From: Deferribacter desulfuricans SSM1
GTDB taxonomy: Bacteria; Chrysiogenota; Deferribacteres; Deferribacterales; Deferribacteraceae
Length of the DNA stretch: 64,000 nt
Reading direction: 5' to 3'
Assembly: GCF_000010985.1 (NCBI RefSeq)
Contig: NC_013939.1
Location: forward strand, 62,001 to 126,000
Below the pieces are notes generated by a model. It made no database searches. It was not told the DNA's origin and worked only from the letters and a program-made list of their open reading frames with translations. The translations under genes and the position numbers were made by a program. Below are positions 52,847-63,326 of this stretch, piece by piece (positions within the stretch are counted from its first letter, which is position 1; the number at the start of each line of letters is the position of its first letter).

Positions 52847-55079
52847 AAGAATATTTTTTATTTTTCTGTTTTTTATTTTTGCAATTTCAACGTTTGCTAC
52901 GGTGAAAATAGATGAAGTAAAAGTTAAAGGGAATCATAGAATACCTGTTGAAACCATTTTTAATTATGCAGTAAAGAGTGGTGAACCTTTTGATCTGAAA
53001 AAGATAGATGAAAGTGTTAAAAAGCTTTATAAGACAGGTCTTTTTCTAGATGTAAAAGTGGATTTATCAATTGAAGATGAAAAGGTTGTGCTGACATATA
53101 TTGTGAAAGAGAAACCTTTTATTAATAAAATTTATATCGAAGGGAACGATGAAATAAAAGAGGATACATTAAAAGAGGTTTTGTTGATTCATGAAGGGGA
53201 CCCTTTTGATAAAGCCAAAATAGAGCAGAGTATAGCGGAGATAAGAAAAAAATATGAAGATGAAAACTTTTACAATGCAAAAATTACTTATGACATTGAG
53301 GAGAGAAAAGATAACAGTGTTGATTTAATTTTTACCATCGATGAAGGAAAAGAAGCAAAAGTGGTTAAAATCAACTTCTATGGCAATAATGTGTATAAAG
53401 ATAAAGAACTAAAAAAGATAGTAGAGACTGATGAAAAAGGGTTTTGGTCGTGGCTTACAGGTAGTGGAAAACTCAAAAGAGATGAATTGGCTTTAGATAG
53501 AGAGAGAATAAGAGCCAAATATTTGAATAATGGTTATATGAGAGTAAAAGTGGCTGAACCTGAAGTAAAACTAAATGAAGATAAGACAAAAATCACAATA
53601 ACATTTAGGATAGAAGAAGGGAAACAGTATAAAGTTAGAAAGATTAGGTTTAAAGGGAATGTTCATAGAAGTGATAAAGAATTAAGAAAAAGGCTTTCGC
53701 TTAAAGAGGGTGATATTTTTTCAAGTGAAAAATTTAGAAAAGATATAGATTCTCTAACTGATGCGTTTACAGAAATAGGTTATGCTTTTGCTAATATCGA
53801 TCCAGATACTTCTATAAATGATGAAAAACAATATGTTGATATAGTTTATAATGTTGAGGAAAATGTTTTAGTTCATATAAATGAGATAATTATAGGTGGT
53901 AATACTAAAACTAGAGATAGGGTTATTAGAAGAGAATTTGATATACATGAAGGTGAAATATATAATAGCAAAAAAATAAAAGCGTCAAAAAGACATATCG
54001 AGAATACAGGTTATTTTGAAGAAGTGAATTTAGTAGAGGATCCTGTTGATAAGGATAAAATAGATTTAAAGCTTGATGTTAAAGAGAAGCCTACAGGGAT
54101 GTTTAGTTTAGGTGCAGGTTATTCAACTTTAGACGGTTTTGTAGGAACGATACAGTTATCCCAAAATAATCTCTTTGGGCTTGGTTATAAGTTGAGTTTG
54201 AAATCAGAATTTTCATCGAAAAGGACTGATTACACTTTAAGTTTTACAAATCCTTGGCTTTTTGATAGACCTATTACGTTTGGATTTGACCTGTATAATC
54301 TGAAGAGAAGTTATTATGAGTACACCAAGAAATCAAAAGGTGGTGCTTTAAGATTAGGACATGCTATAATTAAACGTAAACTTTATGCTTACTATAGGTT
54401 CGCTTATGATAAAATTAAGATTTATAACATAGATGATACAGCATCAGACTATATAAAAGACCAAGAAGGTGAAACAACTACAATAAGTTTCACCCCATCA
54501 CTTGTTTGGAGTACACTTGATAGCCCTATTGACCCATCAAGAGGGAATAGATCAAAAATATTTGTAAAATATGCTGGTGGTATATTGGGAGGGGATAACG
54601 ATTTTGTTAAACTCGGACTAGAATCTTCTCAATATTTTCCACTTTTCTGGAAATTTGTAGGGATGCTACATGGAGAAATTGGTTATTTAAAATCGTTGGA
54701 TGATGATCCTCTACCAGTTGATGAGAGGTATCGTCTTGGGGGGATGTATAGTGTAAGAGGTTTTAAATACGGAGATATTTCGCCAAAAGATGAAACTGGT
54801 TATGATTATGGTGGAGATAAATATGTGCTATTTAATGCAGAAGTAACATTTCCTATTTCAGAATCGGCAAAACTGAAAGGTGTTGTCTTTTTTGATGCGG
54901 GACAAGTTTATGATAATGGGGAAGATTATTTTTCCTATGATTTAAGGAAATCCGCTGGTTTTGGTTTTAGATGGTTTAGTCCAATAGGACCACTAAGACT
55001 TGAATATGGTAAAAAATTGGATAGAAAATCCGGCGAATCACCTGATAGGTGGGATTTTTCTATAGGTGGAATGTTTTAA
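52839..55079 (+). CDS. bamA: Outer-membrane assembly factor BamA
   Basis: A 746-residue Omp85 protein. It has a Sec signal (about 1-20, FFIFLFFIFAISTFA), five POTRA domains (about 21-345, each with a GN/H repeat phrase such as VKGNHRI, IEGNDEI, FYGNNVY, FKGNVHR, IGGNTKT), and a C-terminal 16-strand barrel. The barrel includes the family lid motif VRGFKYGDISP and ends in aromatic SIGGMF. It inserts beta-barrel proteins into the outer membrane. It overlaps hisG by 8 nt and leads the envelope genes. Confidence 0.96.
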   Translation: MVKRIFFIFLFFIFAISTFATVKIDEVKVKGNHRIPVETIFNYAVKSGEPFDLKKIDESVKKLYKTGLFLDVKVDLSIEDEKVVLTYIVKEKPFINKIYIEGNDEIKEDTLKEVLLIHEGDPFDKAKIEQSIAEIRKKYEDENFYNAKITYDIEERKDNSVDLIFTIDEGKEAKVVKINFYGNNVYKDKELKKIVETDEKGFWSWLTGSGKLKRDELALDRERIRAKYLNNGYMRVKVAEPEVKLNEDKTKITITFRIEEGKQYKVRKIRFKGNVHRSDKELRKRLSLKEGDIFSSEKFRKDIDSLTDAFTEIGYAFANIDPDTSINDEKQYVDIVYNVEENVLVHINEIIIGGNTKTRDRVIRREFDIHEGEIYNSKKIKASKRHIENTGYFEEVNLVEDPVDKDKIDLKLDVKEKPTGMFSLGAGYSTLDGFVGTIQLSQNNLFGLGYKLSLKSEFSSKRTDYTLSFTNPWLFDRPITFGFDLYNLKRSYYEYTKKSKGGALRLGHAIIKRKLYAYYRFAYDKIKIYNIDDTASDYIKDQEGETTTISFTPSLVWSTLDSPIDPSRGNRSKIFVKYAGGILGGDNDFVKLGLESSQYFPLFWKFVGMLHGEIGYLKSLDDDPLPVDERYRLGGMYSVRGFKYGDISPKDETGYDYGGDKYVLFNAEVTFPISESAKLKGVVFFDAGQVYDNGEDYFSYDLRKSAGFGFRWFSPIGPLRLEYGKKLDRKSGESPDRWDFSIGGMF

Positions 55080-55105
55080 ATTAAATATAGAAGGAGGAAT
55101 GTATT

Positions 55106-55633
55106 ATGAAGAGGAAAGTAGGTGTTTTGTTTTTAGCAATATTTTTTGTATTGATTGGTTCGGCGTATGCTGAGCTTAAAGTGGCTGTTGTGAATATGCA
55201 AAAAGCTTTAGATGAGTGTGATGCAGGTAAAGCTGCAGTGGAAGAGATGAAGAAGCTTTACAGTGCAAAGCAAAAGGAAATTTCAGAAAAGCAAAACGAG
55301 TTAAAAAAGATGCAAGAGGAAATAAATAATCAAAGCGCTCTATTATCTGAGGATGCAAAACAGGCAAAACTTGATGAGTATCAGCAAAAACTTAAAGATT
55401 TGAAAAGATATGTGGCTGATTCTAATGAAGAATTAAAAAAGAAAGAGCAAGAGTTTATATCAAAGATTGCTACCGATTTAAAAGCAGTTGTGGAAAAATT
55501 AGGTAAAGAATTAAAATATGATATAATTTTAGAAGCAAGAGAATCTGGCGTGTTGTATAATTCAGGGAAGGTTGATATAACAAGTCTTGTAATTGAAAGA
55601 TATAATAAAGAATGGCATGCTAGAAAGAAATGA
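55106..55633 (+). CDS. skp: OmpH/Skp-family periplasmic chaperone
   Basis: A 175-residue protein with a signal peptide (about 1-22, [16 protein letters not shown]) and a long coiled-coil (about 45-125, rich in Lys, Glu, Gln), followed by [21 protein letters not shown] typical of the family. It escorts unfolded outer-membrane proteins to BamA. Its ribosome site is AAGGAGGA. It overlaps lpxD by 4 nt. Confidence 0.94.
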   Translation: MKRKVGVLFLAIFFVLIGSAYAELKVAVVNMQKALDECDAGKAAVEEMKKLYSAKQKEISEKQNELKKMQEEINNQSALLSEDAKQAKLDEYQQKLKDLKRYVADSNEELKKKEQEFISKIATDLKAVVEKLGKELKYDIILEARESGVLYNSGKVDITSLVIERYNKEWHARKK

Positions 55634-56604
55634 AGTTAAGTGAAATTGCTAAACATTTAAAAGCAGATTTTTGTGGTGAAGATGTAGAAGTATTAGATGT
55701 TGCATCGGTTGATTTTCCAAAGGATAAAAGTATAACGTTTATTGGGAAATCTAATCTTATTGATAAACTTGATAAAAATAGTGGTTTTGTGGCTGCAATT
55801 GTAGATGCAAAACTAAAAGAGGCAAAGATCCCATTGCCTTATATCTTTGTTGATGACTTAAAATTTGCTATTAAAACAGTAATTGATCTCTTTTATCCAG
55901 ACGAGAATGTGGAACATTATATTTCTAATCATGCTATCTTAGGAGATATTTTTGTTGAGTCTCCAGTTTACATTGGTGATTTTACAAAAATTGATGATGG
56001 TGTGAAAATTGGTAAAAATAGCTTTATTGATGGTGGGGTTAAAATAGGCAAAAATGTAAGAATTGGGAAGAATTGTAAAATATATTCAAATGTAGTAATA
56101 TATTCAGATGTGCAGATCGGTGATAATGTTATTATCCATGCTGGAAGCGTAATTGGTAGTGATGGGTTTGGTTATGTGAATACTCCAACTGGACATTTAA
56201 AAATCAAACAGGTGGGTTCAGTTTTAATTGAAGATGATGTGGAGATTGGAGCTAATTGTACTATTGATAGAGGGACACTTGGCAACACAATAATAGGTGA
56301 AGGGACAAAAATCGACAATTTAGTACAAATTGGACATAATGTTAAAATAGGTAAATATTGTATTATTGTATCTCAGGCTGGTATTGCTGGTAGTTCTGAA
56401 ATTGGAGATTTTGTGATTATTGGTGGACAGTCTGGGGTAGCAGATCATGTTAAAATACCTTCAGGGACAATTATTGCTTCTAGAGCTGGGGTCCCTGGTA
56501 ACGTGAAAAAGCCTGGAGTATATTCTGGAAGCCCAATAATGGAACATAAAAAATGGTTAAAGATGAATGTAATTTTAAAGAATTTAGATAAATATTTGAA
56601 GTGA
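55630..56604 (+). CDS. lpxD: UDP-3-O-acylglucosamine N-acyltransferase
   Basis: A 324-residue acyltransferase: an N-terminal uridine-binding domain (about 1-100) and a left-handed beta helix of hexapeptide repeats. The catalytic His is in [27 protein letters not shown] follows. It adds the N-linked acyl chain, the third step of lipid A synthesis. Order skp-lpxD-fabZ-lpxA is conserved. Confidence 0.96.
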   Translation: MKLSEIAKHLKADFCGEDVEVLDVASVDFPKDKSITFIGKSNLIDKLDKNSGFVAAIVDAKLKEAKIPLPYIFVDDLKFAIKTVIDLFYPDENVEHYISNHAILGDIFVESPVYIGDFTKIDDGVKIGKNSFIDGGVKIGKNVRIGKNCKIYSNVVIYSDVQIGDNVIIHAGSVIGSDGFGYVNTPTGHLKIKQVGSVLIEDDVEIGANCTIDRGTLGNTIIGEGTKIDNLVQIGHNVKIGKYCIIVSQAGIAGSSEIGDFVIIGGQSGVADHVKIPSGTIIASRAGVPGNVKKPGVYSGSPIMEHKKWLKMNVILKNLDKYLK

Positions 56605-56616
56605 GGGTTAAGGAAA

Positions 56617-57045
56617 ATGGATATTAATATGATTAAAGATATTCTGCCACACAGATACCCATTTTTACTTGTTGATAGAGTGTTAGAAATGGATAATGAG
56701 ACTATAAAGGCTTTGAAAAATGTGACAATGAACGAAGAGTTTTTTCTTGGACACTTTCCTGAAAATCCAGTAATGCCAGGGGTATTAATAATTGAAGCTT
56801 TAGCTCAGGCTGGTGGTATACTTGCATTCCAATTTTATTCTGAAGAAGAAAAAAAGAATGCAAAGGTTTATTTTATGGCTATAGATAATGCTAAATTTAG
56901 GAAGCCTGTTATACCTGGTGATCAACTTATGTTAGAAGTCTCCGTTGTAAAGAGGAAAAAAGATGTTTGGAAATTAAAAGGTGAAGCTAAGGTTGATGGT
57001 GCAGTTGTTTGTGAAGCAGAATTTATGGCTATGGTGCAAAAATGA
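56617..57045 (+). CDS. fabZ: 3-hydroxyacyl-ACP dehydratase FabZ
   Basis: A 142-residue hot-dog-fold dehydratase with the active-site His in [24 protein letters not shown] (about 47-70) and the Glu in the same helix. It opens [14 protein letters not shown]. It dehydrates 3-hydroxyacyl-ACP for fatty acid synthesis and competes with LpxA and LpxD for the same acyl-ACP, which fits its place between them. It overlaps lpxA by 4 nt. Confidence 0.97.
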   Translation: MDINMIKDILPHRYPFLLVDRVLEMDNETIKALKNVTMNEEFFLGHFPENPVMPGVLIIEALAQAGGILAFQFYSEEEKKNAKVYFMAIDNAKFRKPVIPGDQLMLEVSVVKRKKDVWKLKGEAKVDGAVVCEAEFMAMVQK

Positions 57046-57812
57046 TACATAAAACAGCAGTTATAGATAAAAGTTCCGAAGTTTCTTCAAAAGCAGATAT
57101 TGGACCAAATGTTTTTATAGGGAAAAATTGTATAATACATGATAATGTAAAGATAGGTTTTGGTGCTGTTATAGAAGAGAATACTGAGATCAAAGAAGGG
57201 ACAGTTATCTCTCCAAATGCTCATTTGGGTGGAGCTCCTCAAGACATAAGCTATAAAGGTGAAGATACAAAGCTTATAGTTGGCAAAAATTGTGTTATTA
57301 GGGAGTTTGTAACAATACACCGTGCCTCAACAAAGGAGGATTGGACAACAGTTGTTGGAGACAACTGTTTTATAATGGCAAATTCTCATATAGCTCATGA
57401 TTGCAAACTGGGTAATAATATTATTTTAACAAGTTATTCAGGATTGGCTGGTCATATTCATGTGGGTGATATGGCTGTAATATCGGGCTTTGTAGCTGTT
57501 CATCAATTTGTCAGGATTGGTAAAATGGCAATGATTGGTGGGATGAGCAGAATCACTATGGATGTTCCGCCTTTCACTTTGGTGGAGGGAAGTCCAGCAG
57601 TAATTCATGGTTTAAATGTTGTTGGACTTAGAAGAAGAGGTGTAAGTTCTGATGTAAGGAATGAATTAAAAAGGCTTTTGAAAATATTTCTTGATAAATC
57701 GTTAACAAAAAATGAAGCTCTCAATGAGATGTCACAACTTGTAAAAAGTGATGAGGGGTTGGAGTTTGTTGAATTTTTAAAAGAATCTAAAAGAGGTGTC
57801 ATCAGGAGATAA
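57042..57812 (+). CDS. lpxA: UDP-N-acetylglucosamine acyltransferase
   Basis: A 256-residue hexapeptide-repeat enzyme. It has [12 protein letters not shown] at the start, catalytic His in [13 protein letters not shown], then [11 protein letters not shown] and a C-terminal helical region. It performs the first acylation in lipid A synthesis. It is followed 2 nt later by the oxidoreductase gene. Confidence 0.97.
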   Translation: MIHKTAVIDKSSEVSSKADIGPNVFIGKNCIIHDNVKIGFGAVIEENTEIKEGTVISPNAHLGGAPQDISYKGEDTKLIVGKNCVIREFVTIHRASTKEDWTTVVGDNCFIMANSHIAHDCKLGNNIILTSYSGLAGHIHVGDMAVISGFVAVHQFVRIGKMAMIGGMSRITMDVPPFTLVEGSPAVIHGLNVVGLRRRGVSSDVRNELKRLLKIFLDKSLTKNEALNEMSQLVKSDEGLEFVEFLKESKRGVIRR

Positions 57813-57814
57813 TT

Positions 57815-58762
57815 ATGATTAGGATGGGGTTAATAGGTCTTGGAAGAATGGGGAAGTACCACTTAAATCTTTATGATGAAATCCCTGAAGTAAAATTGAT
57901 GGGTATTTGTGATATAAATGAGGATGAGGTTAATAAACAATCAAAACTCACTGGTGTTAGAGGGTATACAGATTTTAGAGAAATGTTGGATTCCGTTGAG
58001 GCAGTGACAATTGCTGTCCCCACTAAATATCATTATGAAGTTGCTAAAGAGTGTTTATTAGCTGGGAAACATGTTTTGGTTGAAAAGCCTATAACAACAA
58101 ATTTAGAAGAGGCAAAAGAACTTTTTGAGATTGCTAAAAAGAATGATTTGGTTTTGAATATTGGACATGTGGAAAGATTTAATGGCGCTGTAATGGAATT
58201 AAAGAAAATTGTTAATAACCCTTATTTGATTGAGTCAAGGAGAGTAGGGCCTTTTTCTGAAAGGATGAAAAATGATAGTATTATATTAGACCTTATGATA
58301 CATGACATAGATATTATTTTAAATATATTAGAGGATGAAGTAGTAGATATACAGGCATTAGGTGGCTCTGTTTATTCAAATCTTTCAGATTTTGCATCAG
58401 TTAATATAAAGTTTAAAAAAGGGACAGTGGCAAATATCATTGTAAGTAGAGTTACGCAAAAAAAAGATAGAACAATGAGTATCGCTCAAGAGGATGCTTT
58501 TATATACCTCGATTATACTAATCAGGATATTAATATTTATAGACAGGGTGTAAGTCAGCATATTTTTGGTAATAAAGAACTAACATATAAAAATGAATAC
58601 ATTCTAGAAAGAATGTTTGTGTATAAAGATAACCCTTTAAAATTGGAAATTAAAAACTTTATTGACTGCATAGACAATAGATCTTGCAGAGTTGTATCGG
58701 TTGAACATGAGCTTAAATCATTAGAAGTTGCCCTTACTGTAGATAGCCTGTTGAGAAAGTAG
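57815..58762 (+). CDS. Gfo/Idh/MocA-family oxidoreductase in the lipid A operon
   Basis: A 315-residue dehydrogenase with an N-terminal NAD(P) fold (GLGRMGKYHL, about 7-16), the EKP motif of the family (HVLVEKPITT) and the middle NIGHVERFNGAV. The C-terminal domain is typical. Location between lpxA and lpxI is common in several lineages. One named relative, GnnA, oxidises UDP-GlcNAc at C3 so lipid A can be made on a diamino sugar, but no GnnB aminotransferase is adjacent, so the substrate remains open. Confidence 0.82.
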   Translation: MIRMGLIGLGRMGKYHLNLYDEIPEVKLMGICDINEDEVNKQSKLTGVRGYTDFREMLDSVEAVTIAVPTKYHYEVAKECLLAGKHVLVEKPITTNLEEAKELFEIAKKNDLVLNIGHVERFNGAVMELKKIVNNPYLIESRRVGPFSERMKNDSIILDLMIHDIDIILNILEDEVVDIQALGGSVYSNLSDFASVNIKFKKGTVANIIVSRVTQKKDRTMSIAQEDAFIYLDYTNQDINIYRQGVSQHIFGNKELTYKNEYILERMFVYKDNPLKLEIKNFIDCIDNRSCRVVSVEHELKSLEVALTVDSLLRK

Positions 58763-58767
58763 ATTCT

Positions 58768-59583
58768 ATGAAAACTGCAGTTTTAGCCGGTTATGGCAAT
58801 TTACCTTTAATTGCGATTAATAACCTAAAAGCTATGGGACACGAGGTTGTAACCATAGCATTTAATGAAGAGATAAATACTGATTTAAGTGGAGTTTCCG
58901 ATAAGATTTACAAATTTAGTGTTGGACAAGCCAAAAAGGTATTGGACACCCTAGAAAAAGAACGTGTTGAATCAGTACTATTTGCAGGTAAAATAAATAA
59001 GTCATTGTTGTATAGCAACTTAAAGTTTGATATGTTTTCAGTTAAGCTTCTTATGAGCTTAAAGGATAGGAAAGATGATACAATAATGCTGAAAATTGTG
59101 GAGTTATTGGAAGAAAGAGGGATTACTGTATTAAAGCAGACAGATGTTTTTAAAGATTTATTGGTAGAAGAAGGTGTTTTGACGAAAATGAAACCTACTG
59201 GGCAAGAGATGGAAGATATCTTGTTTGGTTTTAAAGTGGCAAAAGAGATAGGCAGAGTTGATATTGGGCAAACTGTAGTTGTAAAAAATAAAGCTGTAAT
59301 GGCTGTTGAAGCCATTGAGGGGACTGATGAGGCGATAAAAAGAGGGTGTAAATATGCAAAAAATGGTGGAGTTATTGTAAAAGTATCAAAACCTTGTCAA
59401 GATCTAAGGTTTGATGTCCCCACCGTAGGTATTGACACATTGAAAAATATAAAAGATAATAAAGGTAAAATACTGGCTTTAGAAGCAAACAAGACTTTTG
59501 TAGTAGATAAGGATGAATGTGTAAAGTTTGCAAATAAAAATAAAATTGTGATTGTTGGGATAAGGGGTGAAGATGAAAGCTGA
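58768..59583 (+). CDS. lpxI: UDP-2,3-diacylglucosamine pyrophosphatase, LpxI type
   Basis: A 271-residue DUF1009 protein with the family opening AVLAGYGNLPLIAINNL and the C-terminal GGVIVKVSKPCQDLRFDVPTVG. It does the LpxH-equivalent step, cutting UDP from diacylglucosamine in lipid A synthesis, by a different mechanism. The lpxB gene that usually follows is not here. It overlaps the CheX-like gene. Confidence 0.93.
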   Translation: MKTAVLAGYGNLPLIAINNLKAMGHEVVTIAFNEEINTDLSGVSDKIYKFSVGQAKKVLDTLEKERVESVLFAGKINKSLLYSNLKFDMFSVKLLMSLKDRKDDTIMLKIVELLEERGITVLKQTDVFKDLLVEEGVLTKMKPTGQEMEDILFGFKVAKEIGRVDIGQTVVVKNKAVMAVEAIEGTDEAIKRGCKYAKNGGVIVKVSKPCQDLRFDVPTVGIDTLKNIKDNKGKILALEANKTFVVDKDECVKFANKNKIVIVGIRGEDES

Positions 59584-60043
59584 GCATATTAATCCATTTA
59601 TAGAGTCAACGTTATCTGTTTTTGAGACAATGCTTGGTATAAAACCTAAAAAGAAATCAGTGGGGTTGAAAAAAGGTGATGAGCCAAGTTACGATATCTC
59701 AGGTGTTATTGGTTTGACTGGTCAGGCTGTTGGTTCTGTGGTTGTAAGTTTTCCTGAATCTTTGGCTTTAAAAGTAGTTTCTAAATTCATTGGAGAAGAA
59801 AAGGTAGATATTGATGATGATGTTATAGATGCAGTTGGAGAACTTATAAATATGATTGCGGGTGGAGCTAAAAAAATTTTTACTGATAGAGGATTAAAAT
59901 TCAAAATATCTATACCAAATGTGATAACTGGTAAAGGACACAAAATAAAAAGGCCTAGTAATGTCCCTTGTATTGCTGTTTTTTTTGAAATTGACGGTGA
60001 AATTTTTGCAATCGAGGTATCTCTAAAAGAGAATAATCAATAA
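59573..60043 (+). CDS. CheX-like chemotaxis phosphatase domain protein
   Basis: A 156-residue protein with the opening HINPFIESTLSVFETMLGIKPK and the active-site helix DAVGELINMIAGGAKKIFTDRG, whose Glu and Asn resemble the CheC/CheX catalytic pair that hydrolyses CheY-phosphate. I start at the ATG five bases after AAGGGG; a GTG six bases up lies in that site. No chemotaxis genes are adjacent; the two lone receiver proteins of this window are possible substrates, which is only a guess. Confidence 0.85.
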   Translation: MKAEHINPFIESTLSVFETMLGIKPKKKSVGLKKGDEPSYDISGVIGLTGQAVGSVVVSFPESLALKVVSKFIGEEKVDIDDDVIDAVGELINMIAGGAKKIFTDRGLKFKISIPNVITGKGHKIKRPSNVPCIAVFFEIDGEIFAIEVSLKENNQ

Positions 60044-60047
60044 GGGT

Positions 60048-60824
60048 ATGGATTATCTATTTTTTTTTATTTTAGGATTAATTTTTGGTAGTTTTTTTAA
60101 TGTAGTCATAAGCAGATTGCCTTATGGCAAATCAATAATTTCTCCAGGCTCCAGTTGCCCTAAATGTGGTTCAAAAATTAAGTGGTATGATAATATCCCG
60201 GTGATTAGTTACCTGTTGCTTAGAGGTAAATGTCGTGTTTGTGGAGTGAAAATCTCGATACAATACCCATTAGTAGAGATAATAACTGCAATTATTACAG
60301 TAGGGCTTTATTACAAATTTGGATTAAATGTTTATTTTGTGCAATACTTTGTATTAATTTCTTTGCTAATTTGTGCTGGAATTATTGATTTAATTACTGC
60401 ATTAGATAATGATTTTGAAACAGGGATAATTCCAGATGAAATTTCTTTGGGAGGGATTCCTGTAGGAATAATTTTTGGTATATTGCAAAAAAAGCTTATT
60501 ATAAGCTTGATAGGAGGGTTAGTAGGTTTTTTGTTGCTTTTTATACCAGGTTTTGTATATAAGCTTTTTACTGGAAAAGAAGGTATGGGTGGTGGAGATA
60601 TTAAATTATTTGCTATGATTGGTACATTTTTGGGTTATAAACCACTTTTTTTTATATTGTTTTTGAGTTCATTTGTAGGAGCTACCATAGGGCTTTTTTT
60701 TATATATCTATTTAAAAATAGGGAGTATCCAATCCCTTTTGGCCCGTTTATTGGGCTAGCAACAATTATATACATTTTTTTTGGTGATTATATAATCCAG
60801 ACTTATTTAAAAATGATAGCTTAA
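60048..60824 (+). CDS. pilD: Prepilin peptidase (type IV pilin leader peptidase)
   Basis: A 258-residue membrane aspartyl protease with about eight helices. The cytoplasmic zinc-type loop has two Cys pairs (SCPKCGSKI and KCRVCGVKI). Asp residues in DLITALDNDFETGIIPDE and GGGDIKLFAMIG are the catalytic pair. It opens FGSFFNVVISRLP. It cleaves and methylates pilin-like precursors of type IV pili or type II secretion. No pilin gene is next to it. Confidence 0.95.
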   Translation: MDYLFFFILGLIFGSFFNVVISRLPYGKSIISPGSSCPKCGSKIKWYDNIPVISYLLLRGKCRVCGVKISIQYPLVEIITAIITVGLYYKFGLNVYFVQYFVLISLLICAGIIDLITALDNDFETGIIPDEISLGGIPVGIIFGILQKKLIISLIGGLVGFLLLFIPGFVYKLFTGKEGMGGGDIKLFAMIGTFLGYKPLFFILFLSSFVGATIGLFFIYLFKNREYPIPFGPFIGLATIIYIFFGDYIIQTYLKMIA

Positions 60825-60836
60825 TAGGAGGGTGAT

Positions 60837-62039
60837 TTGTTACCTGTAGATGAGCAGTTAAAGTTGATCAAGAGAGGCACTGAAGAGATTATTGTAGAAG
60901 AAGAGTTAAAGAAGAAGATTGAAAAATCGTTAAAAGAAGGTAAACCGTTAAGGGTTAAAGCTGGATTTGACCCTACTGCGCCAGATTTACATCTTGGACA
61001 TACTGTATTGATACAGAAACTTAAACATTTTCAGGATTTAGGGCATCAGGTTATCTTTTTGATAGGTGATTTTACTGGTATGATTGGAGACCCAACTGGG
61101 AAATCGGAAACTAGGAAAGCTCTATCAAGAGAGGAAGTTTTGAAAAACGCAGAGACTTATAAAGAGCAGGTATTTAAAATTTTGGATCCAGAAAAGACAG
61201 AAGTGGCATTTAATAGTCAATGGATGGATAAGATGACTTCTTATGATATGATTAAGCTTGCTTCAAAGTATACCGTTGCAAGGATGCTTGAGAGGGATGA
61301 TTTTTCAAAAAGATTTTCAACTAACAAACCAATAAGCATACATGAGTTTTTATACCCCCTTGTTCAAGGATACGATTCTGTAGCGTTAAGAGCGGATGTT
61401 GAGCTTGGTGGAACTGATCAAAAGTTTAACCTTTTAGTAGGAAGGGACTTACAGAGAGATTATGGCCAAGAACCTCAAATTGCAATAACTATGCCCATAT
61501 TGGAGGGCTTAGACGGTGTTCAAAAGATGAGTAAATCGCTAGGTAATTATGTGGGGATTACAGAAGATCCTTTTACCATGTTTAGCAAGATAATGTCTAT
61601 TTCTGATGAGCTAATGTTTAGATATTATCTTTTGTTGTCTGATAAAAGTGAAGATGAAATAAATAGGATGAAAAGTGATATAGAAAATGGAAAGCTGCAC
61701 CCTATGGAAGTAAAGAAAGCTCTTGCAGCTGAGATTGTTACAAGATTCCATAGCACAAACGATGCTAAAGAGGCTAGAGAAAAGTTTGAAAAGCTTTTTA
61801 GTAAAAAAGAGATCCCAGATGACTTGCCTGAATATACTTTAGAAAAAGGTTTGAAACTTATAGATATTATAAAAAATATAAATTTTGTTTCATCAAATAG
61901 TGAGATAAGAAGATTGGCATCCCAGGGTGCTATTTATATAAATGGGAATAGGGTAGAAGATATATACAAGATTATTGAGGATGAAGAGTTTGTATTGAAG
62001 GTTGGTAAGAAGAAGTTTGCTAAAATTGTTTTGAAATGA
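60837..62039 (+). CDS. tyrS: Tyrosyl-tRNA synthetase
   Basis: A 400-residue class I synthetase of the TyrRS type with class signature HLGH ([18 protein letters not shown], about 46-63), the KMSKS loop ([12 protein letters not shown]) and a C-terminal S4 RNA-binding domain ([19 protein letters not shown]). It starts at TTG after AGGAGG. It charges tRNA-Tyr. Confidence 0.97.
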   Translation: MLPVDEQLKLIKRGTEEIIVEEELKKKIEKSLKEGKPLRVKAGFDPTAPDLHLGHTVLIQKLKHFQDLGHQVIFLIGDFTGMIGDPTGKSETRKALSREEVLKNAETYKEQVFKILDPEKTEVAFNSQWMDKMTSYDMIKLASKYTVARMLERDDFSKRFSTNKPISIHEFLYPLVQGYDSVALRADVELGGTDQKFNLLVGRDLQRDYGQEPQIAITMPILEGLDGVQKMSKSLGNYVGITEDPFTMFSKIMSISDELMFRYYLLLSDKSEDEINRMKSDIENGKLHPMEVKKALAAEIVTRFHSTNDAKEAREKFEKLFSKKEIPDDLPEYTLEKGLKLIDIIKNINFVSSNSEIRRLASQGAIYINGNRVEDIYKIIEDEEFVLKVGKKKFAKIVLK

Positions 62040-62049
62040 GGAGGTTGTC

Positions 62050-63297
62050 GTGGTCATGGTAAAACCGTTTAAAGGTGTAAGATACAATTTAGAAAAAACG
62101 TTATTGAAGCAGGTTATTGCTCCACCTTATGATGTGATTAGTCCGGAGCAGAAAGAGGTACTAAAACTTAGATCCCCATATAATGTTGTAAATTTGATTT
62201 TACCTGATGGTGAAAATAAATATGAAGAAGCAGCTAAAAAGTATGAGATGTGGAAAAAGGAGAAGATATTAATTAAAGATCCTGAGCCTGTTTTTTACCT
62301 TTACGAGCAGGAATATGAATATGAAGGTAAAAAGTATGTAAGAACTGGTTTTATAGGTTTACTAAAATTGGAAGAGTACGATAAAGGTAATGTTTTTCCT
62401 CATGAAAAGACTTTATCTGGGCCTAAAATGGACAGATTCAATTTAATGAAGGCAGCAAAAGCAAATTTTAGTCAAATTTTTGGTCTTTATATTGATAGAG
62501 ATAATTTTTTAGAGAAGATTTTTTCCAGCATAAAGAAAGAGATGCCGGTAGCTTCAGCAGTTAATGATGAAAAAGTTAAAAATAGTTTATGGCTGATTAG
62601 CGATGAGGAAATGAAGAAAAGTATTGAACAATTTATGAAAGATAAAAAAATCTATATAGCTGATGGACACCATAGGTACGAAACGGCTCTTAAATATAGG
62701 GATTATATGCGTGAATTAAATGGTGATTCTCCTGAAGATATAAAACCTTATGATTTTGTTATGATGATGTTTGTGAATTTTTATGATGAAGGTTTGAAGG
62801 TATTTCCTACGCATCGTGTTGTTGAATTTAATGATAAAATTGATGATTTTTTTGAAAAATTAAAGAGAAGCTATAAAGTTGAAAAAGTTGATGATTTTAA
62901 GGTTGCCGAAAAAAAACAGAAAGAATCAGATGTGCCTTCTTTTATTGTTTATTATAATGGGAAATTTGCTTTTATCTCGATTTTAGAAGAGGAATATGAA
63001 AAACTGCATCCGATTTATAGAAAGGTTGATACTTTTGTTTTAGAAGAAACAGTTTTAAAACCAATATTAGGTTTTACTGATGAAAAACTGCTTAAAAAAG
63101 AGGGTATATATTTTGTTCAAAATATGGAGCAGATAAAAAAATTGGAAAAAGAGAAAGATGTTTTAGCTTTTATTGTAAAAGGTGTTGATATAGAGGTAGT
63201 TAAAGAGATAGCTGAAAATGGCCTTGTGATGCCTCAAAAATCTACATATTTCTATCCTAAACTTGATTCAGGGTTAGTTTTTAACGATCTTTCTTAA
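62050..63297 (+). CDS. DUF1015 family protein
   Basis: A 415-residue protein with the DUF1015 opening KPFKGVRYN...IAPPYDVISPEQ and the central motif IADGHHRYETALKYRD. It starts at GTG, five bases after AGGAGG. The family is widely conserved but of unknown function, proposed to be an enzyme of nucleotide or sugar metabolism because of the conserved His pair; I cannot confirm this. It lies between tyrS and the UDP-glucose dehydrogenase. Confidence 0.88.
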   Translation: MVMVKPFKGVRYNLEKTLLKQVIAPPYDVISPEQKEVLKLRSPYNVVNLILPDGENKYEEAAKKYEMWKKEKILIKDPEPVFYLYEQEYEYEGKKYVRTGFIGLLKLEEYDKGNVFPHEKTLSGPKMDRFNLMKAAKANFSQIFGLYIDRDNFLEKIFSSIKKEMPVASAVNDEKVKNSLWLISDEEMKKSIEQFMKDKKIYIADGHHRYETALKYRDYMRELNGDSPEDIKPYDFVMMMFVNFYDEGLKVFPTHRVVEFNDKIDDFFEKLKRSYKVEKVDDFKVAEKKQKESDVPSFIVYYNGKFAFISILEEEYEKLHPIYRKVDTFVLEETVLKPILGFTDEKLLKKEGIYFVQNMEQIKKLEKEKDVLAFIVKGVDIEVVKEIAENGLVMPQKSTYFYPKLDSGLVFNDLS

Positions 63298-63326
63298 TAG
63301 TAAGTTTATTAATTTGGAGGTTTATG

